Assembly (NCBI GenBank): GCA_934635045.1
Contig: CAKTZA010000034.1
Location: 1-38,172, forward strand
Reading direction: 5' to 3'
DNA from: an uncultured Kiritimatiellota bacterium
Lineage (GTDB): Bacteria > Verrucomicrobiota > Kiritimatiellia > RFP12 > UBA1067
DNA length: 38,172 nucleotides
Position numbers and translations under genes: made by a program. The notes under the pieces are model-generated. The model was not told where the DNA came from. It ran no database searches and saw nothing but the letters and a program-made list of their open reading frames with translations. Below, in pieces: positions 1 through 7,281 of this stretch (position 1 is its first letter; every line of letters starts with the position of its first letter).

Positions 1-162
1 CACTTCGGTTGGGGGTGGCGGAACTTCCTCGCGGAGGCGAACACGGGACGCGGCCCGCGCGTGCCGTCCGCCCTGCGTGTCTACTGCGCCTATGTCCTGC
101 CGATCCTCGTCATCGTGATCTTCATCCTCGGCCTCGTGGACAAGTTCGCGCCGCGCGGCTGA
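1..162 (+). CDS. Neurotransmitter:sodium symporter (NSS) family transporter, C-terminal fragment
   Basis: Reading frame 1 is open from the first base to TGA at 160-162 and gives the last 53 residues of a protein that begins outside the window. It contains an amphipathic segment with EANTGRG, then PSALRVYCAYVLP, then a hydrophobic helix (VLPILVIVIFILGL), and ends VDKFAPRG. The EANTG...LR.Y..Y.LP...IF..G..KF pattern is typical of the last helix of bacterial sodium-dependent NSS (LeuT-fold) transporters, which import amino acids or similar solutes with Na+. The family call rests on this short tail only; substrate and start cannot be judged. The 478 bases that follow hold no convincing gene, so it is probably the last gene of its transcription unit. 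Confidence 0.6.
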   Translation, partial: HFGWGWRNFLAEANTGRGPRVPSALRVYCAYVLPILVIVIFILGLVDKFAPRG

Positions 163-620
163 CTCGACAAAAAAGGGCAATCAAGTCAATCGGGCTCACG
201 ACATGACAGGACAGATCGAATGGAAAAATTTGCGCTGCGGGCGCGGAAGGCCGACGTGAAGGAGCATCGACTTTGTCTTGCGCAGGACACATTCACCCTC
301 CCTTGACTTTGCATGACAGCCGCAGACCCTCGCGAAGCGGCGACGTCCGTCGCCCTTGGCCCGGAGGAGCCGACAGTCGCACGAGAGGACGGAGAGGATC
401 GCCCATCGCCTCAGGGCTTTCGCTTGTTGAGACGCATTCAGCCGAGGGGAATGACTTGTCACGTCATATAGGCTGACGAGTGGCGATGGCGGCGATTCCT
501 CGGAGGACGGTTCGGGCGACTGTCGGGACGACGGGCCAGAATGCGCGTCGGCTGTCGCGCAGGGATCGGATCGCCTTTCATGCTGAATCCCCCCTGTGCG
601 TCCCATGGGCAAGGCATTTT
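163..620. other. Non-coding stretch, no gene recognised
   Basis: Small open frames exist on both strands, but none has a ribosome binding site, a recognisable motif or natural amino-acid composition (they are rich in Arg, Ser and Pro). I checked by eye for RNase P, tmRNA, SRP and 6S landmarks and saw none. The only obvious local structure is a small palindrome, GGCGAC-GTCC-GTCGCC, near 339-354. The stretch could hold a 3' UTR, an unrecognised small RNA or a decayed gene. Confidence 0.4.
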
Positions 621-629
621 TGCTATACT
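621..629 (+). promoter_or_regulatory. Extended -10 promoter (TGCTATACT) of the PP-loop gene
   Basis: TGC-TATACT matches the extended -10 form TGnTATAAT with one change. The box ends 10 bases before the ATG at 640, so transcription should begin about 3-5 bases before the start codon. No purine-rich Shine-Dalgarno is present (CATCCTCAT precedes ATG), and no good -35 is visible. This supports 640 rather than the longer in-frame start at 541. Confidence 0.6.
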
Positions 630-639
630 ACATCCTCAT

Positions 640-1551
640 ATGCAGTGCAAAGGTCTTTCTCTTCTGAGCGGTGGGCTGGACAGCCAGCTCGCGATTCGTG
701 TCCTGGAGCGCGCCGGCGCGACGGTTGAGGCCGTCGCGTTCGAGACGCCGTTCTTCACATCCGACAAGGCCGTTGCGGCGGCGAAGGCCCTTGGCGTGAA
801 ACTGCACGTCATCGACTTCCTCGCGGACGAGATCTCGCTGCTGGAGAATCCGCCGCATGGCTTCGGCGGGGCGATGAACCCCTGCATCGACTGCCATGCG
901 CGGATGATCCGTCGCGCGGGCGAGTTGATGGCGCGGCTCGGCTATGACTTCGTGGCGACGGGCGAAGTGCGCGGGCAGCGGCCGATGAGCCAGAACGCGC
1001 AGTCGCTCCTCACCGTCGAGAAGTCGTCGGGACTGAGGGGGCGCCTCGTGCGTCCGCTCTCCGCGAAGCTTCTGGAGCCGACGATTCCCGAAATCGAGGG
1101 CAAGCTCGACCGCGAACGGCTGCTCGACATCTCGGGGCGTGCCCGCGACCGCCAGATTGCGCTTGCGGCGGAGTTCGGCATCACGGACTACCCGTCGCCC
1201 GCCGGCGGCTGCAAGCTGACGGAGGCGGCGTTCGGGCGCAAGCTGCGCGACCTGATGGAACACGAGGGCCTCGGCGACCGCGCGCTCGTCGAGCTGCTGC
1301 TCGTCGGGCGGCGGTTCCGCCTGCCGGACGGCTCCAGCGTGATTCTCGGACGCGATGCGGGCGAGAACGCGCGGCTCGCGCGCGCAAAGGGCACGGTCGT
1401 CGCGTGCGAGGACGTGCCGGGTCCGACGGCGCTCGTCCCTGACCTGAAATCGGTCGCCGACCTCGAACGCGCGCGCGGCATCGTCCGCGCCTGGTCGCGC
1501 GGCACGACGGACGCTGACCGTGCGCCTTTCAAACCCTACCAGATCACGTGA
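640..1551 (+). CDS. PP-loop ATPase of the MnmA/ThiI/TtuA-like tRNA-thiolation superfamily
   Basis: The protein has 303 residues. The N-terminal SGGLDS (residues 10-15) is the pyrophosphate-binding PP-loop of adenylating enzymes that activate tRNA uridines for sulfur insertion. A CxxC (Cys82, Cys85) lies within NPCIDCH and a third cysteine, Cys191, within PAGGCKLTE. GEVRGQRPMSQN (109-120) is a conserved loop of this family. Two close cysteines plus a distant third is the arrangement that holds a [4Fe-4S] cluster in TtuA/TtcA and methanogen ThiI, so an Fe-S-dependent tRNA thiolase is plausible; that is inference. The start at 640 is chosen because the promoter at 621-629 lies just upstream and the SGGLDS strand sits close to the N-terminus, as usual. 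nadD follows after 4 bases, so the two are probably cotranscribed. The substrate nucleotide is unknown. Confidence 0.75.
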   Translation: MQCKGLSLLSGGLDSQLAIRVLERAGATVEAVAFETPFFTSDKAVAAAKALGVKLHVIDFLADEISLLENPPHGFGGAMNPCIDCHARMIRRAGELMARLGYDFVATGEVRGQRPMSQNAQSLLTVEKSSGLRGRLVRPLSAKLLEPTIPEIEGKLDRERLLDISGRARDRQIALAAEFGITDYPSPAGGCKLTEAAFGRKLRDLMEHEGLGDRALVELLLVGRRFRLPDGSSVILGRDAGENARLARAKGTVVACEDVPGPTALVPDLKSVADLERARGIVRAWSRGTTDADRAPFKPYQIT

Positions 1552-1555
1552 CGAC

Positions 1556-2197
1556 ATGAGAATCGGCATCTACGGCGGAAGCTTCAACCCCGTCCACTAC
1601 GGACACGTCAACGTTGCGCGGACGGCGATTGCCGACCTGTCGCTCGACCGGCTGATCGTCGTGCCCGCGCATGTGAGCCCGTTCAAGGTCGGCGCCTCGG
1701 ACGGCGCGTACGCGCCGCCGTGGGATCGGCTCGCAGGCGTCCGTGCGGCGTTCGCGGCGGTCGAGAACGCGGTCGTCGACGAACGCGAGATTCGGCGCGG
1801 CGGCGTGTCGTATGCGATTGACACGGTGCGGGAGATCGCGGCGGAGAATCCCGGCGCGGCGCTGTTCTTCGTCATCGGCGAAGACTCCGTCGAGGGACTG
1901 CCGCGCTGGAAGGAGGTCGACGCGCTGCGGCGACTCGTGACGTTCAAGGCGTATCCGCGCACGAAGGAGTCGTCGACGGAAATCCGCGATCTCTTCGCGC
2001 GGAACGAGGTTACGCTCAACCCCGACGCGAAACTGGTCGCGGCGGTGCGCACGGGCCTGGCGCGCAAGAACGGTTTCTGCCCGTGCCGTCTGCCGAAGCT
2101 GCCCGAATTCTTCTGTCCGTGCGACGAGTTCAAGGGGCAGCTGCGCGACCCAGCCTACCACGGCCTCTGCCACTGCCGCCTCTACCTGAAGCCCTGA
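1556..2197 (+). CDS. nadD: Nicotinate-nucleotide adenylyltransferase fused to an FTR-like Cys-rich domain
   Basis: The protein has 213 residues. The N-terminal part is a NadD-type nucleotidyltransferase, which makes deamido-NAD from nicotinate mononucleotide and ATP. It shows GGSFNPVHYGH (HxGH at 15-18), VPAHVSPFK, FVIGEDSVEGLPRWKE and SSTEIRD. The usual C-terminal end of NadD (YLVP..V..YI) is missing. In its place is a short domain with CPC (175/177), CPC (187/189) and CHC (205/207), the signature of the catalytic beta subunit of ferredoxin:thioredoxin reductase, which holds a 4Fe-4S cluster beside a redox disulfide. The spacing is CPC-x9-CPC-x15-CHC rather than the plant CPC-x16-CPC-x8-CHC. 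The ATG at 1556 lies 4 bases after the preceding stop; the frame is open further upstream but overlaps the earlier gene. A sequence-assembly fusion is unlikely because the frame is continuous. Confidence 0.82.
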   Translation: MRIGIYGGSFNPVHYGHVNVARTAIADLSLDRLIVVPAHVSPFKVGASDGAYAPPWDRLAGVRAAFAAVENAVVDEREIRRGGVSYAIDTVREIAAENPGAALFFVIGEDSVEGLPRWKEVDALRRLVTFKAYPRTKESSTEIRDLFARNEVTLNPDAKLVAAVRTGLARKNGFCPCRLPKLPEFFCPCDEFKGQLRDPAYHGLCHCRLYLKP

Positions 2198-2206
2198 GGC
2201 GAATAT

Positions 2207-2214
2207 GCTATAAT
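2207..2214 (+). promoter_or_regulatory. Extended -10 promoter (TGCTATAAT) of proC
   Basis: A perfect TATAAT at 2209-2214 is preceded by TGC. Only 7 bases separate it from the ATG of proC at 2222, and no Shine-Dalgarno is present (CTCCACC precedes ATG), so the transcript is predicted to be leaderless. A weak -35 (CTGAAG, 2186-2191, spacer 17) lies in the end of nadD. Confidence 0.7.
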
Positions 2215-2221
2215 CTCCACC

Positions 2222-2959
2222 ATGAAAATCGGTTTTTTCGGTGCGGGCAAGATGGCCCAGGGCATTCTCTCGGCGATGGACGATCCGTCGTCCGTCATTC
2301 TCTCCTCGGTTGACGACAACCGCAACGTCGAGATCGCCAAGACGTGCGAGCTCATCTTCCTCGCGGTGCGTCCGCAGGACGTGGACGCCGTCGCGGCGGA
2401 GGTGAAGCCGCTCCTGACGGCGCGGCAGACGGTCGTCTCGATCGTCGCGGGCAAGACGTTGAAGAAGCTGCGGCAGGCGCTGGGCGCGAAGGTGAACCTC
2501 ATCCGCGTCATGCCGAACCTCGCGCTGCGGGCGGGCGCGGGCATGTGTGCGATCTGTCCGGGGCCGCGCGCGCCGAAGGAGCATCTCGCCGCCGTCGAGC
2601 GGATCCTCGGCGGAGCGGGCGCGACGGTCGTCCTGAAGGAGAAGGACTTTGACGCGGTGACGGCGCTCTCCGGGTCGGGCCCCGCCTACTTCGCCTACAT
2701 GGAGGAGGCGATGGTCGAGGGCGGCGTGGCGCTCGGCCTGAAGCCGTCCGTCGCGCGGCTCCTCGCGGAGCAGACGATGTACGGCACGGCGAAGTTCCTG
2801 CGCGAGTCGCAGATGCCGCTCAGGGCGTTCATCGACGGCGTCTGCACGAAGGGCGGCACGACGGCGGCGGGAATGAAGTTCCTTTCGACGCCGTCGTTCA
2901 AGAAGACCGTCGCGAAGACGCTCGCGGCCGCCGCGCAACGGTCGCGCGAACTGGCCTGA
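2222..2959 (+). CDS. proC: Pyrroline-5-carboxylate reductase
   Basis: The protein has 245 residues, slightly shorter than the usual 260-275. It catalyses the last step of proline synthesis: NAD(P)H reduction of pyrroline-5-carboxylate in the cytoplasm. Visible landmarks are the Rossmann motif GFFGAGKMAQ (4-13), FLAVRPQDV, the RVMPNLALRAGAG segment, SGSGPAYF, and the substrate-binding GGTTAAGM near the C-terminus. The segment between the Rossmann motif and the conserved Pro-binding helix is compressed, which accounts for the short length. It has its own promoter and is followed by a 71-base gap (2960-3030) in which GGTTC is repeated three times at 11-base spacing (near 2974-3000) before a T-run. 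Any terminator there is weak. Confidence 0.95.
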   Translation: MKIGFFGAGKMAQGILSAMDDPSSVILSSVDDNRNVEIAKTCELIFLAVRPQDVDAVAAEVKPLLTARQTVVSIVAGKTLKKLRQALGAKVNLIRVMPNLALRAGAGMCAICPGPRAPKEHLAAVERILGGAGATVVLKEKDFDAVTALSGSGPAYFAYMEEAMVEGGVALGLKPSVARLLAEQTMYGTAKFLRESQMPLRAFIDGVCTKGGTTAAGMKFLSTPSFKKTVAKTLAAAAQRSRELA

Positions 2960-3030
2960 GGCGCGCGTACGCGGGTTCAGCACCGGTTCAGCCGGGTTCC
3001 CCACCCCCGAAACTTTTTTCAGATTCCCCC

Positions 3031-3063
3031 TTGACAGGTAGGGGGGGGGGGGGGGGGTATAAT
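3031..3063 (+). promoter_or_regulatory. Probable phase-variable promoter: TTGACA, 21-base spacer with 17 G, TATAAT
   Basis: A perfect -35 (TTGACA, 3031-3036) and a perfect -10 (TATAAT, 3058-3063) are separated by 21 bases: GGTA followed by 17 consecutive G. The sigma-70 optimum is 17. A homopolymer this long slips during replication, so spacer length, and therefore promoter strength, should vary between cells. The same arrangement controls Neisseria porA and opc and, with poly-C, Bordetella fimbrial genes. With 17 G the promoter should be weak; 13-14 G would give an optimal spacer. The promoter serves the secreted protein at 3097 and, because the gap is only 6 bases, the glycosidase at 7282. 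Confidence 0.75.
3041..3057 (+). repeat. Homopolymeric G tract (17 G)
   Basis: Seventeen uninterrupted G residues form most of the spacer of the promoter just described. It is the longest homopolymer I noticed in the window. The exact length may be unreliable because sequencing and assembly often miscount such tracts, but its position between two perfect promoter hexamers is striking. Confidence 0.9.
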
Positions 3064-3096
3064 ATCCGTAATTAAACCCTCAAAAGGAACTTGCTC

Positions 3097-6000
3097 ATGG
3101 CACTGAAGACTCTTGGCGTCCTCATCCTGTCTGCGGCGGCCTTGTCCGCCACGGCGGCATTTGATGCCGCGACCTACTACGTCGATGCCGTCCACGGCGA
3201 CGACGCGAACGATGGCGCGACGCCCGAACGCGCCAAGGCCACAATCCAGGCCATGTACAATGCGGCGACGGCGGACGCGACGATCTGGGTCTTCCCCGGT
3301 GCGTACAGCAACGACGTCGGGCGTGGCGCCGATTCGACGCACTGGTGGGGGCGGAGCCGTCTGCATCTCGGCGCGAAGAGCATGCGCATCGTCTCGACGG
3401 GCGGCGCGGCCGTCACGCACATCGTCGGCAAGCTCGGCCCGACCGGCGGCTACGGCTCTACGGGAAACTCTGACTACGGTTCGGCGACCCGCTGCATCGA
3501 CGTCGAATGGCTGAAGGGGTGCGAGGAGATCGTCGTCGAGGGCTTCACGCTGCGCGACGGCGCGACGCTGGACGTCAACGCCGAACCTCGCGGTTCGGGC
3601 GGTGCTGTCCTCTGCTGGGATGGCAGCCAGACCTATCCGAAGGCGTTCGCGCTTGTCGATTGCGTGATCTCCAACTGCTACGGGGCGTATTCGTTGGTGA
3701 CGGGCGGATCGCTTGTCCGCTGCCGCATCGAGAACAATACGTTCTACAAGAACAGCGGCGGTGCGTTGCCGTTTTCGTTCACCCAATGCAACGTCCTCAA
3801 TTCGCGCGTCTTCAACAACCGGGCCGTCGACCGCGAGACGCGCATGGATGCGGATGCTGACAACGTTCGTACGGTCAATAGCCGTTTTGTCAACACGACG
3901 TTCGCCAACAATCGCCACGCGCACTACTCAAACGCGCCGACATGGTACTACTCCTGCCTGTTCGCGGTGTCGTCCTTCCGCACGGACGACGGCAGCACGG
4001 AGGCGAACGGCGGATGCCAGTCGAATGTCGTCGTCGATACGGTCTCGACGCGGTGCGCGCTGGCCCCGACGGCGGGCGACATCCGCATCCGCAAGGGCTC
4101 GGTCGCCGAGACGGCCGGGCGCGTGGACGCCTTGGCGGACGAGAGCCTGTTCCCGCTGCCGTCGGGCGTTGACCGCTTCCGGGACATCGACGGAAATGCG
4201 ATCGCGTCCGGCGCCGCGACGATCTGCGCGGGTGCGTCGCAGACGCTCGTCACGCCGCCCGGCGGCGCGATCTGCGGCGACAGCGAATACGTCAGCTTCG
4301 ACGGCATCGACCGTCCGCACCGCACGGCGGCATGGGCCTACCCCGCAGCTTGGCCTGCGAACATGCGGCTGTGCGCCGTGACGCGAAGCGGCCAGACGTT
4401 CCGGCGCTTCGGGCTGTCGGATTGCGGATACCGGGATATCGTCGGCGCGAACACGAACAAGGTTCGCTCGTCGCGTCTGCCCGTGCGCGGCGACGACGGC
4501 GGATGGAACACGGCATGGTTCATCCCGCCGCGCACGGCGGATGCCGCGCTGACCGTGTCGGCAAGCTATGAGGCCGCGGCGAACGTCCGCGTGTGCGATC
4601 CGGGCGCGGACGCCGCGGAGGCCGACGGCTCGTCCGAAAAGCCGTATCGGACGGTTCAGGCGGCGATCGACTCGTTGGGCAATACGGGTCTTGTCCTTTT
4701 GCGTCCCGGCATCTATGCGGAAGGGAACGGCATTGTGAACAATCTCATGAAATCGCGTGTCGCGTTCGGCTCGAAGAACGTCACGGTGCGCGGTCTTGAC
4801 GGTGCGGAGCAGACGGTCATTCAAGGCGCGGCCGATCCCGACACCGGCACGTATGGCCCGAACGCGACGCTCGTCGCGGCGTTGAACTCGTCCGCGCAGA
4901 TCCAGGGCGTGACGCTTACGGGAGGCTATTCGGGCGACGGCGACAAATGGGAGGGTGCCGACGGACGCGGTGCGCTCTACTCCTACGGACAGGATCTGGA
5001 ACTCGTCGACTGCATCATCACCAACAACGTCGGCAAGAACTATGCGCTTGGCACGGCATGGTTCGAGCGGTGCCTCATTCGCGGCAACACGGGCGGCATC
5101 GGCCTCGCAATTGAGCCGACCTTCGTTTCGTGCGTCATCGGCGACAACACGGTGACGGTGCCGTCGCGTCCGTTCCTCGGCGTGTGGAACGCCTATGTCA
5201 CGAAGATCTTCAGCACGACGTTCATCGGCGACGGGGCGCGGGCGATCTGGCCGTCGGGCGGCAGTCTCGCCGCCTGTGCCGTCAACAGCGTCATCGACCG
5301 GGGCAAGGGGCCGACGGCGTTTGCGAAGGGCGGCGTGTCGGGCTGCGTCCTTAACGGCTTCGATCCGTCGGGCACGGGCTTCGTCGCGGCCGATCCGATG
5401 CTGCGCGACGCGGATGCGCTGGACGTGCGGCTCTTCACGCAGTCCCCGGCCTTGGCGGCGGCGACGATTCCGTCGGACGGTGAGCTTGGCGAGTCGTGGT
5501 GGTACGCCTGTCCGATGGATTTCAACGGCAACCCGTGGCGATTCGACGACGCGGGGCGTCCCGTCGCGGGCGCGGTGCAGGAGACGTTTGCGGGCGGCGT
5601 GTATGTCGCGAATGGCGCGGGCTACGAGGTCGTGTCCGGCGGCACGTTCGGCTTCAACGAGCTGAAAGAGGGCGAGACGCTGACGATTGGCTTTGCGCCC
5701 GGCGCGACGCGTCCGCTTGCCGGGTTCGTCGTGAACGGCGTCACGAATCTCTTTGTCGAATCGACGGCGGACGTGCCGACGCTCGCGGTTCCCGGCGGCG
5801 CGGACGGCGTCGTCGAGCCGATCTACTCCTCGACGTGGTACGTCGATGCGGTGAACGGCAGCGACACCGAGAAGTTCGGCTACAATCCGGCGATGGCCTA
5901 TCGGACGCTGGCGGTCGCGCTTGCGAACCCGGACCTGGTCGCGGGGCAGACGGTGATGGCGTTGCCCGGCACGTATCGTGAGGGCACGATGATCCAGGAC

Positions 6001-7275
6001 ACCGCGAAGAGCGTCCGCGCGCGCGGCGTCGTGCCGTCCGGCGTCACGCTCGCGTCGCGGGACGGCGCGGCGGCGACGGTCATCGAAGGCGCGCCTGCGA
6101 CGGTTGTAGACAGCGCGAACAACGCGGCGTATCAGGCGACAGTCGCCACGGGCATGGGCAAGGACGCGATTCGCGGCATCTACCTTCAGGCGAACGCGGC
6201 GGTCGAGGGCTTCACGTTCACGAACTGCTTCACGCGCGGCGCAAGCGACACGGGCGGCGGGCTGCATGGCGATTCCGACGGCTGTGGCGCGGGTGTTCGC
6301 GCGGCGGGCCTGTCGTGCGTCGTCCGCGATTGCGTCTTCGTCGGAAACAAGGCGTTTCGCGGTGGCGGCGTATACTCCGGTACTGCGATCAACTGCGTAT
6401 TCGACGGGAATGCGGCGCTCTACGGCGGCGGCGCGGCGAGCGACGCGAACCTGTACGGCAGCCTGACGAAGAACAACGTCTGCGCCGGCAACGGCGGGTG
6501 GGGCGGTCTCTTCTACTATGGCACGGTCGATTCCTGCACGGTGCTGGATTCGCTCGGCGGTGCGAATAGCCTGCGTAGCCGTTCGACGGTGAATACGCTT
6601 GTCCTCGGACGTCTCGGCGACTGGGACTGGGCGGTTGGCCCGACGAACTACGCGCACTGCTGTTTCGCGCGTGATGTGGGCGGCTTCGTCCAGAACAATT
6701 CCGCCTATCGCACGGCAATCGAGGCGGGCGACGGCAACATCCTCGCTTCCCTCGCGGAGCTCCCGGCAGACGCCGATGGCCGTCCGCTCGTCGGAAACGC
6801 GGCGGTCGACCAGGCGGACGCGGCGCTCTCCGCGCACGTCGGCGACCGCGACCTTCTCGGCGGGCAGCGCGTCTACAACGGCACACGCGATATCGGTGCG
6901 CTGGAAGCCGACTGGCGCACGGCTTACGCACGCGACGTCAACCGCCGGCTGACGGTCTCGTCCGCCTCGTCGGCGGTCGTCGAGACGGCGGAACGTCATG
7001 TGCGGCTTGTGGACGGCACTGCGCTCGCCGCGACGCTGCGGAACGCGGAGGGCGTCGACAAGGTGCGGATGCGGGCGATCGTCTCGGGCGGCGGCGCGCT
7101 GGCGATTCGCGTGAACGGCGAAACCGTCCAGACGTTGGCCGAGGGCGATCATGAGACGCAAATTCCGCTGGCGCAGACCGAGACGGACGAACTGTCGTTC
7201 GCGTATGCGGGCGATGGGTTCGCCGATCTCGTCAAGCTGAGCCTGGATCGAGGCCTTCTCTTCATCGTGAGGTAA
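3097..7275 (+). CDS. Large secreted protein with three right-handed beta-helix modules
   Basis: The protein has 1,392 residues. The ATG at 3097 follows an AAAAGGA ribosome binding site at 8-base spacing; an in-frame TTG at 3091 is less likely. Residues 1-21 form a signal peptide (LGVLILSAAALSATAA). Three similar modules each begin with a DUF1565-like opener: YYVDAVHGDDANDG near residue 28, VCDPGADAAEADGSSEKPYRTVQAAI near 490, and WYVDAVNGSDTEKFG near 913. Each is followed by V-x-G-F/V-T-L and N-C-rich parallel beta-helix rungs. The DIGALEADW segment near 1,265 resembles the 'choice-of-anchor Q' end of such proteins, and about 120 beta-rich residues follow. No catalytic motif is clear. It may be an adhesin, a polysaccharide-binding protein or a lyase-fold enzyme. 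It is predicted to be exported and probably surface-exposed, with expression likely switched by the poly-G promoter. Confidence 0.8.
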   Translation: MALKTLGVLILSAAALSATAAFDAATYYVDAVHGDDANDGATPERAKATIQAMYNAATADATIWVFPGAYSNDVGRGADSTHWWGRSRLHLGAKSMRIVSTGGAAVTHIVGKLGPTGGYGSTGNSDYGSATRCIDVEWLKGCEEIVVEGFTLRDGATLDVNAEPRGSGGAVLCWDGSQTYPKAFALVDCVISNCYGAYSLVTGGSLVRCRIENNTFYKNSGGALPFSFTQCNVLNSRVFNNRAVDRETRMDADADNVRTVNSRFVNTTFANNRHAHYSNAPTWYYSCLFAVSSFRTDDGSTEANGGCQSNVVVDTVSTRCALAPTAGDIRIRKGSVAETAGRVDALADESLFPLPSGVDRFRDIDGNAIASGAATICAGASQTLVTPPGGAICGDSEYVSFDGIDRPHRTAAWAYPAAWPANMRLCAVTRSGQTFRRFGLSDCGYRDIVGANTNKVRSSRLPVRGDDGGWNTAWFIPPRTADAALTVSASYEAAANVRVCDPGADAAEADGSSEKPYRTVQAAIDSLGNTGLVLLRPGIYAEGNGIVNNLMKSRVAFGSKNVTVRGLDGAEQTVIQGAADPDTGTYGPNATLVAALNSSAQIQGVTLTGGYSGDGDKWEGADGRGALYSYGQDLELVDCIITNNVGKNYALGTAWFERCLIRGNTGGIGLAIEPTFVSCVIGDNTVTVPSRPFLGVWNAYVTKIFSTTFIGDGARAIWPSGGSLAACAVNSVIDRGKGPTAFAKGGVSGCVLNGFDPSGTGFVAADPMLRDADALDVRLFTQSPALAAATIPSDGELGESWWYACPMDFNGNPWRFDDAGRPVAGAVQETFAGGVYVANGAGYEVVSGGTFGFNELKEGETLTIGFAPGATRPLAGFVVNGVTNLFVESTADVPTLAVPGGADGVVEPIYSSTWYVDAVNGSDTEKFGYNPAMAYRTLAVALANPDLVAGQTVMALPGTYREGTMIQDTAKSVRARGVVPSGVTLASRDGAAATVIEGAPATVVDSANNAAYQATVATGMGKDAIRGIYLQANAAVEGFTFTNCFTRGASDTGGGLHGDSDGCGAGVRAAGLSCVVRDCVFVGNKAFRGGGVYSGTAINCVFDGNAALYGGGAASDANLYGSLTKNNVCAGNGGWGGLFYYGTVDSCTVLDSLGGANSLRSRSTVNTLVLGRLGDWDWAVGPTNYAHCCFARDVGGFVQNNSAYRTAIEAGDGNILASLAELPADADGRPLVGNAAVDQADAALSAHVGDRDLLGGQRVYNGTRDIGALEADWRTAYARDVNRRLTVSSASSAVVETAERHVRLVDGTALAATLRNAEGVDKVRMRAIVSGGGALAIRVNGETVQTLAEGDHETQIPLAQTETDELSFAYAGDGFADLVKLSLDRGLLFIVR

Positions 7276-7281
7276 GTGCGT

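Noticed and set aside
339..354. Operator or terminator palindrome GGCGAC-GTCC-GTCGCC
   Set aside because: It is short, GC-only, without a T-run or nearby promoter; such palindromes arise easily by chance in this composition.
196..612. 138-codon open frame on the - strand in the first gap
   Set aside because: No ribosome binding site, composition unlike the neighbouring proteins, and no recognisable domain; most likely chance in a non-coding stretch.
541..639. Longer N-terminus of the PP-loop protein starting at 541
   Set aside because: The promoter box at 621-629 lies inside this stretch, and the extra 33 residues precede the usual start of the PP-loop strand.
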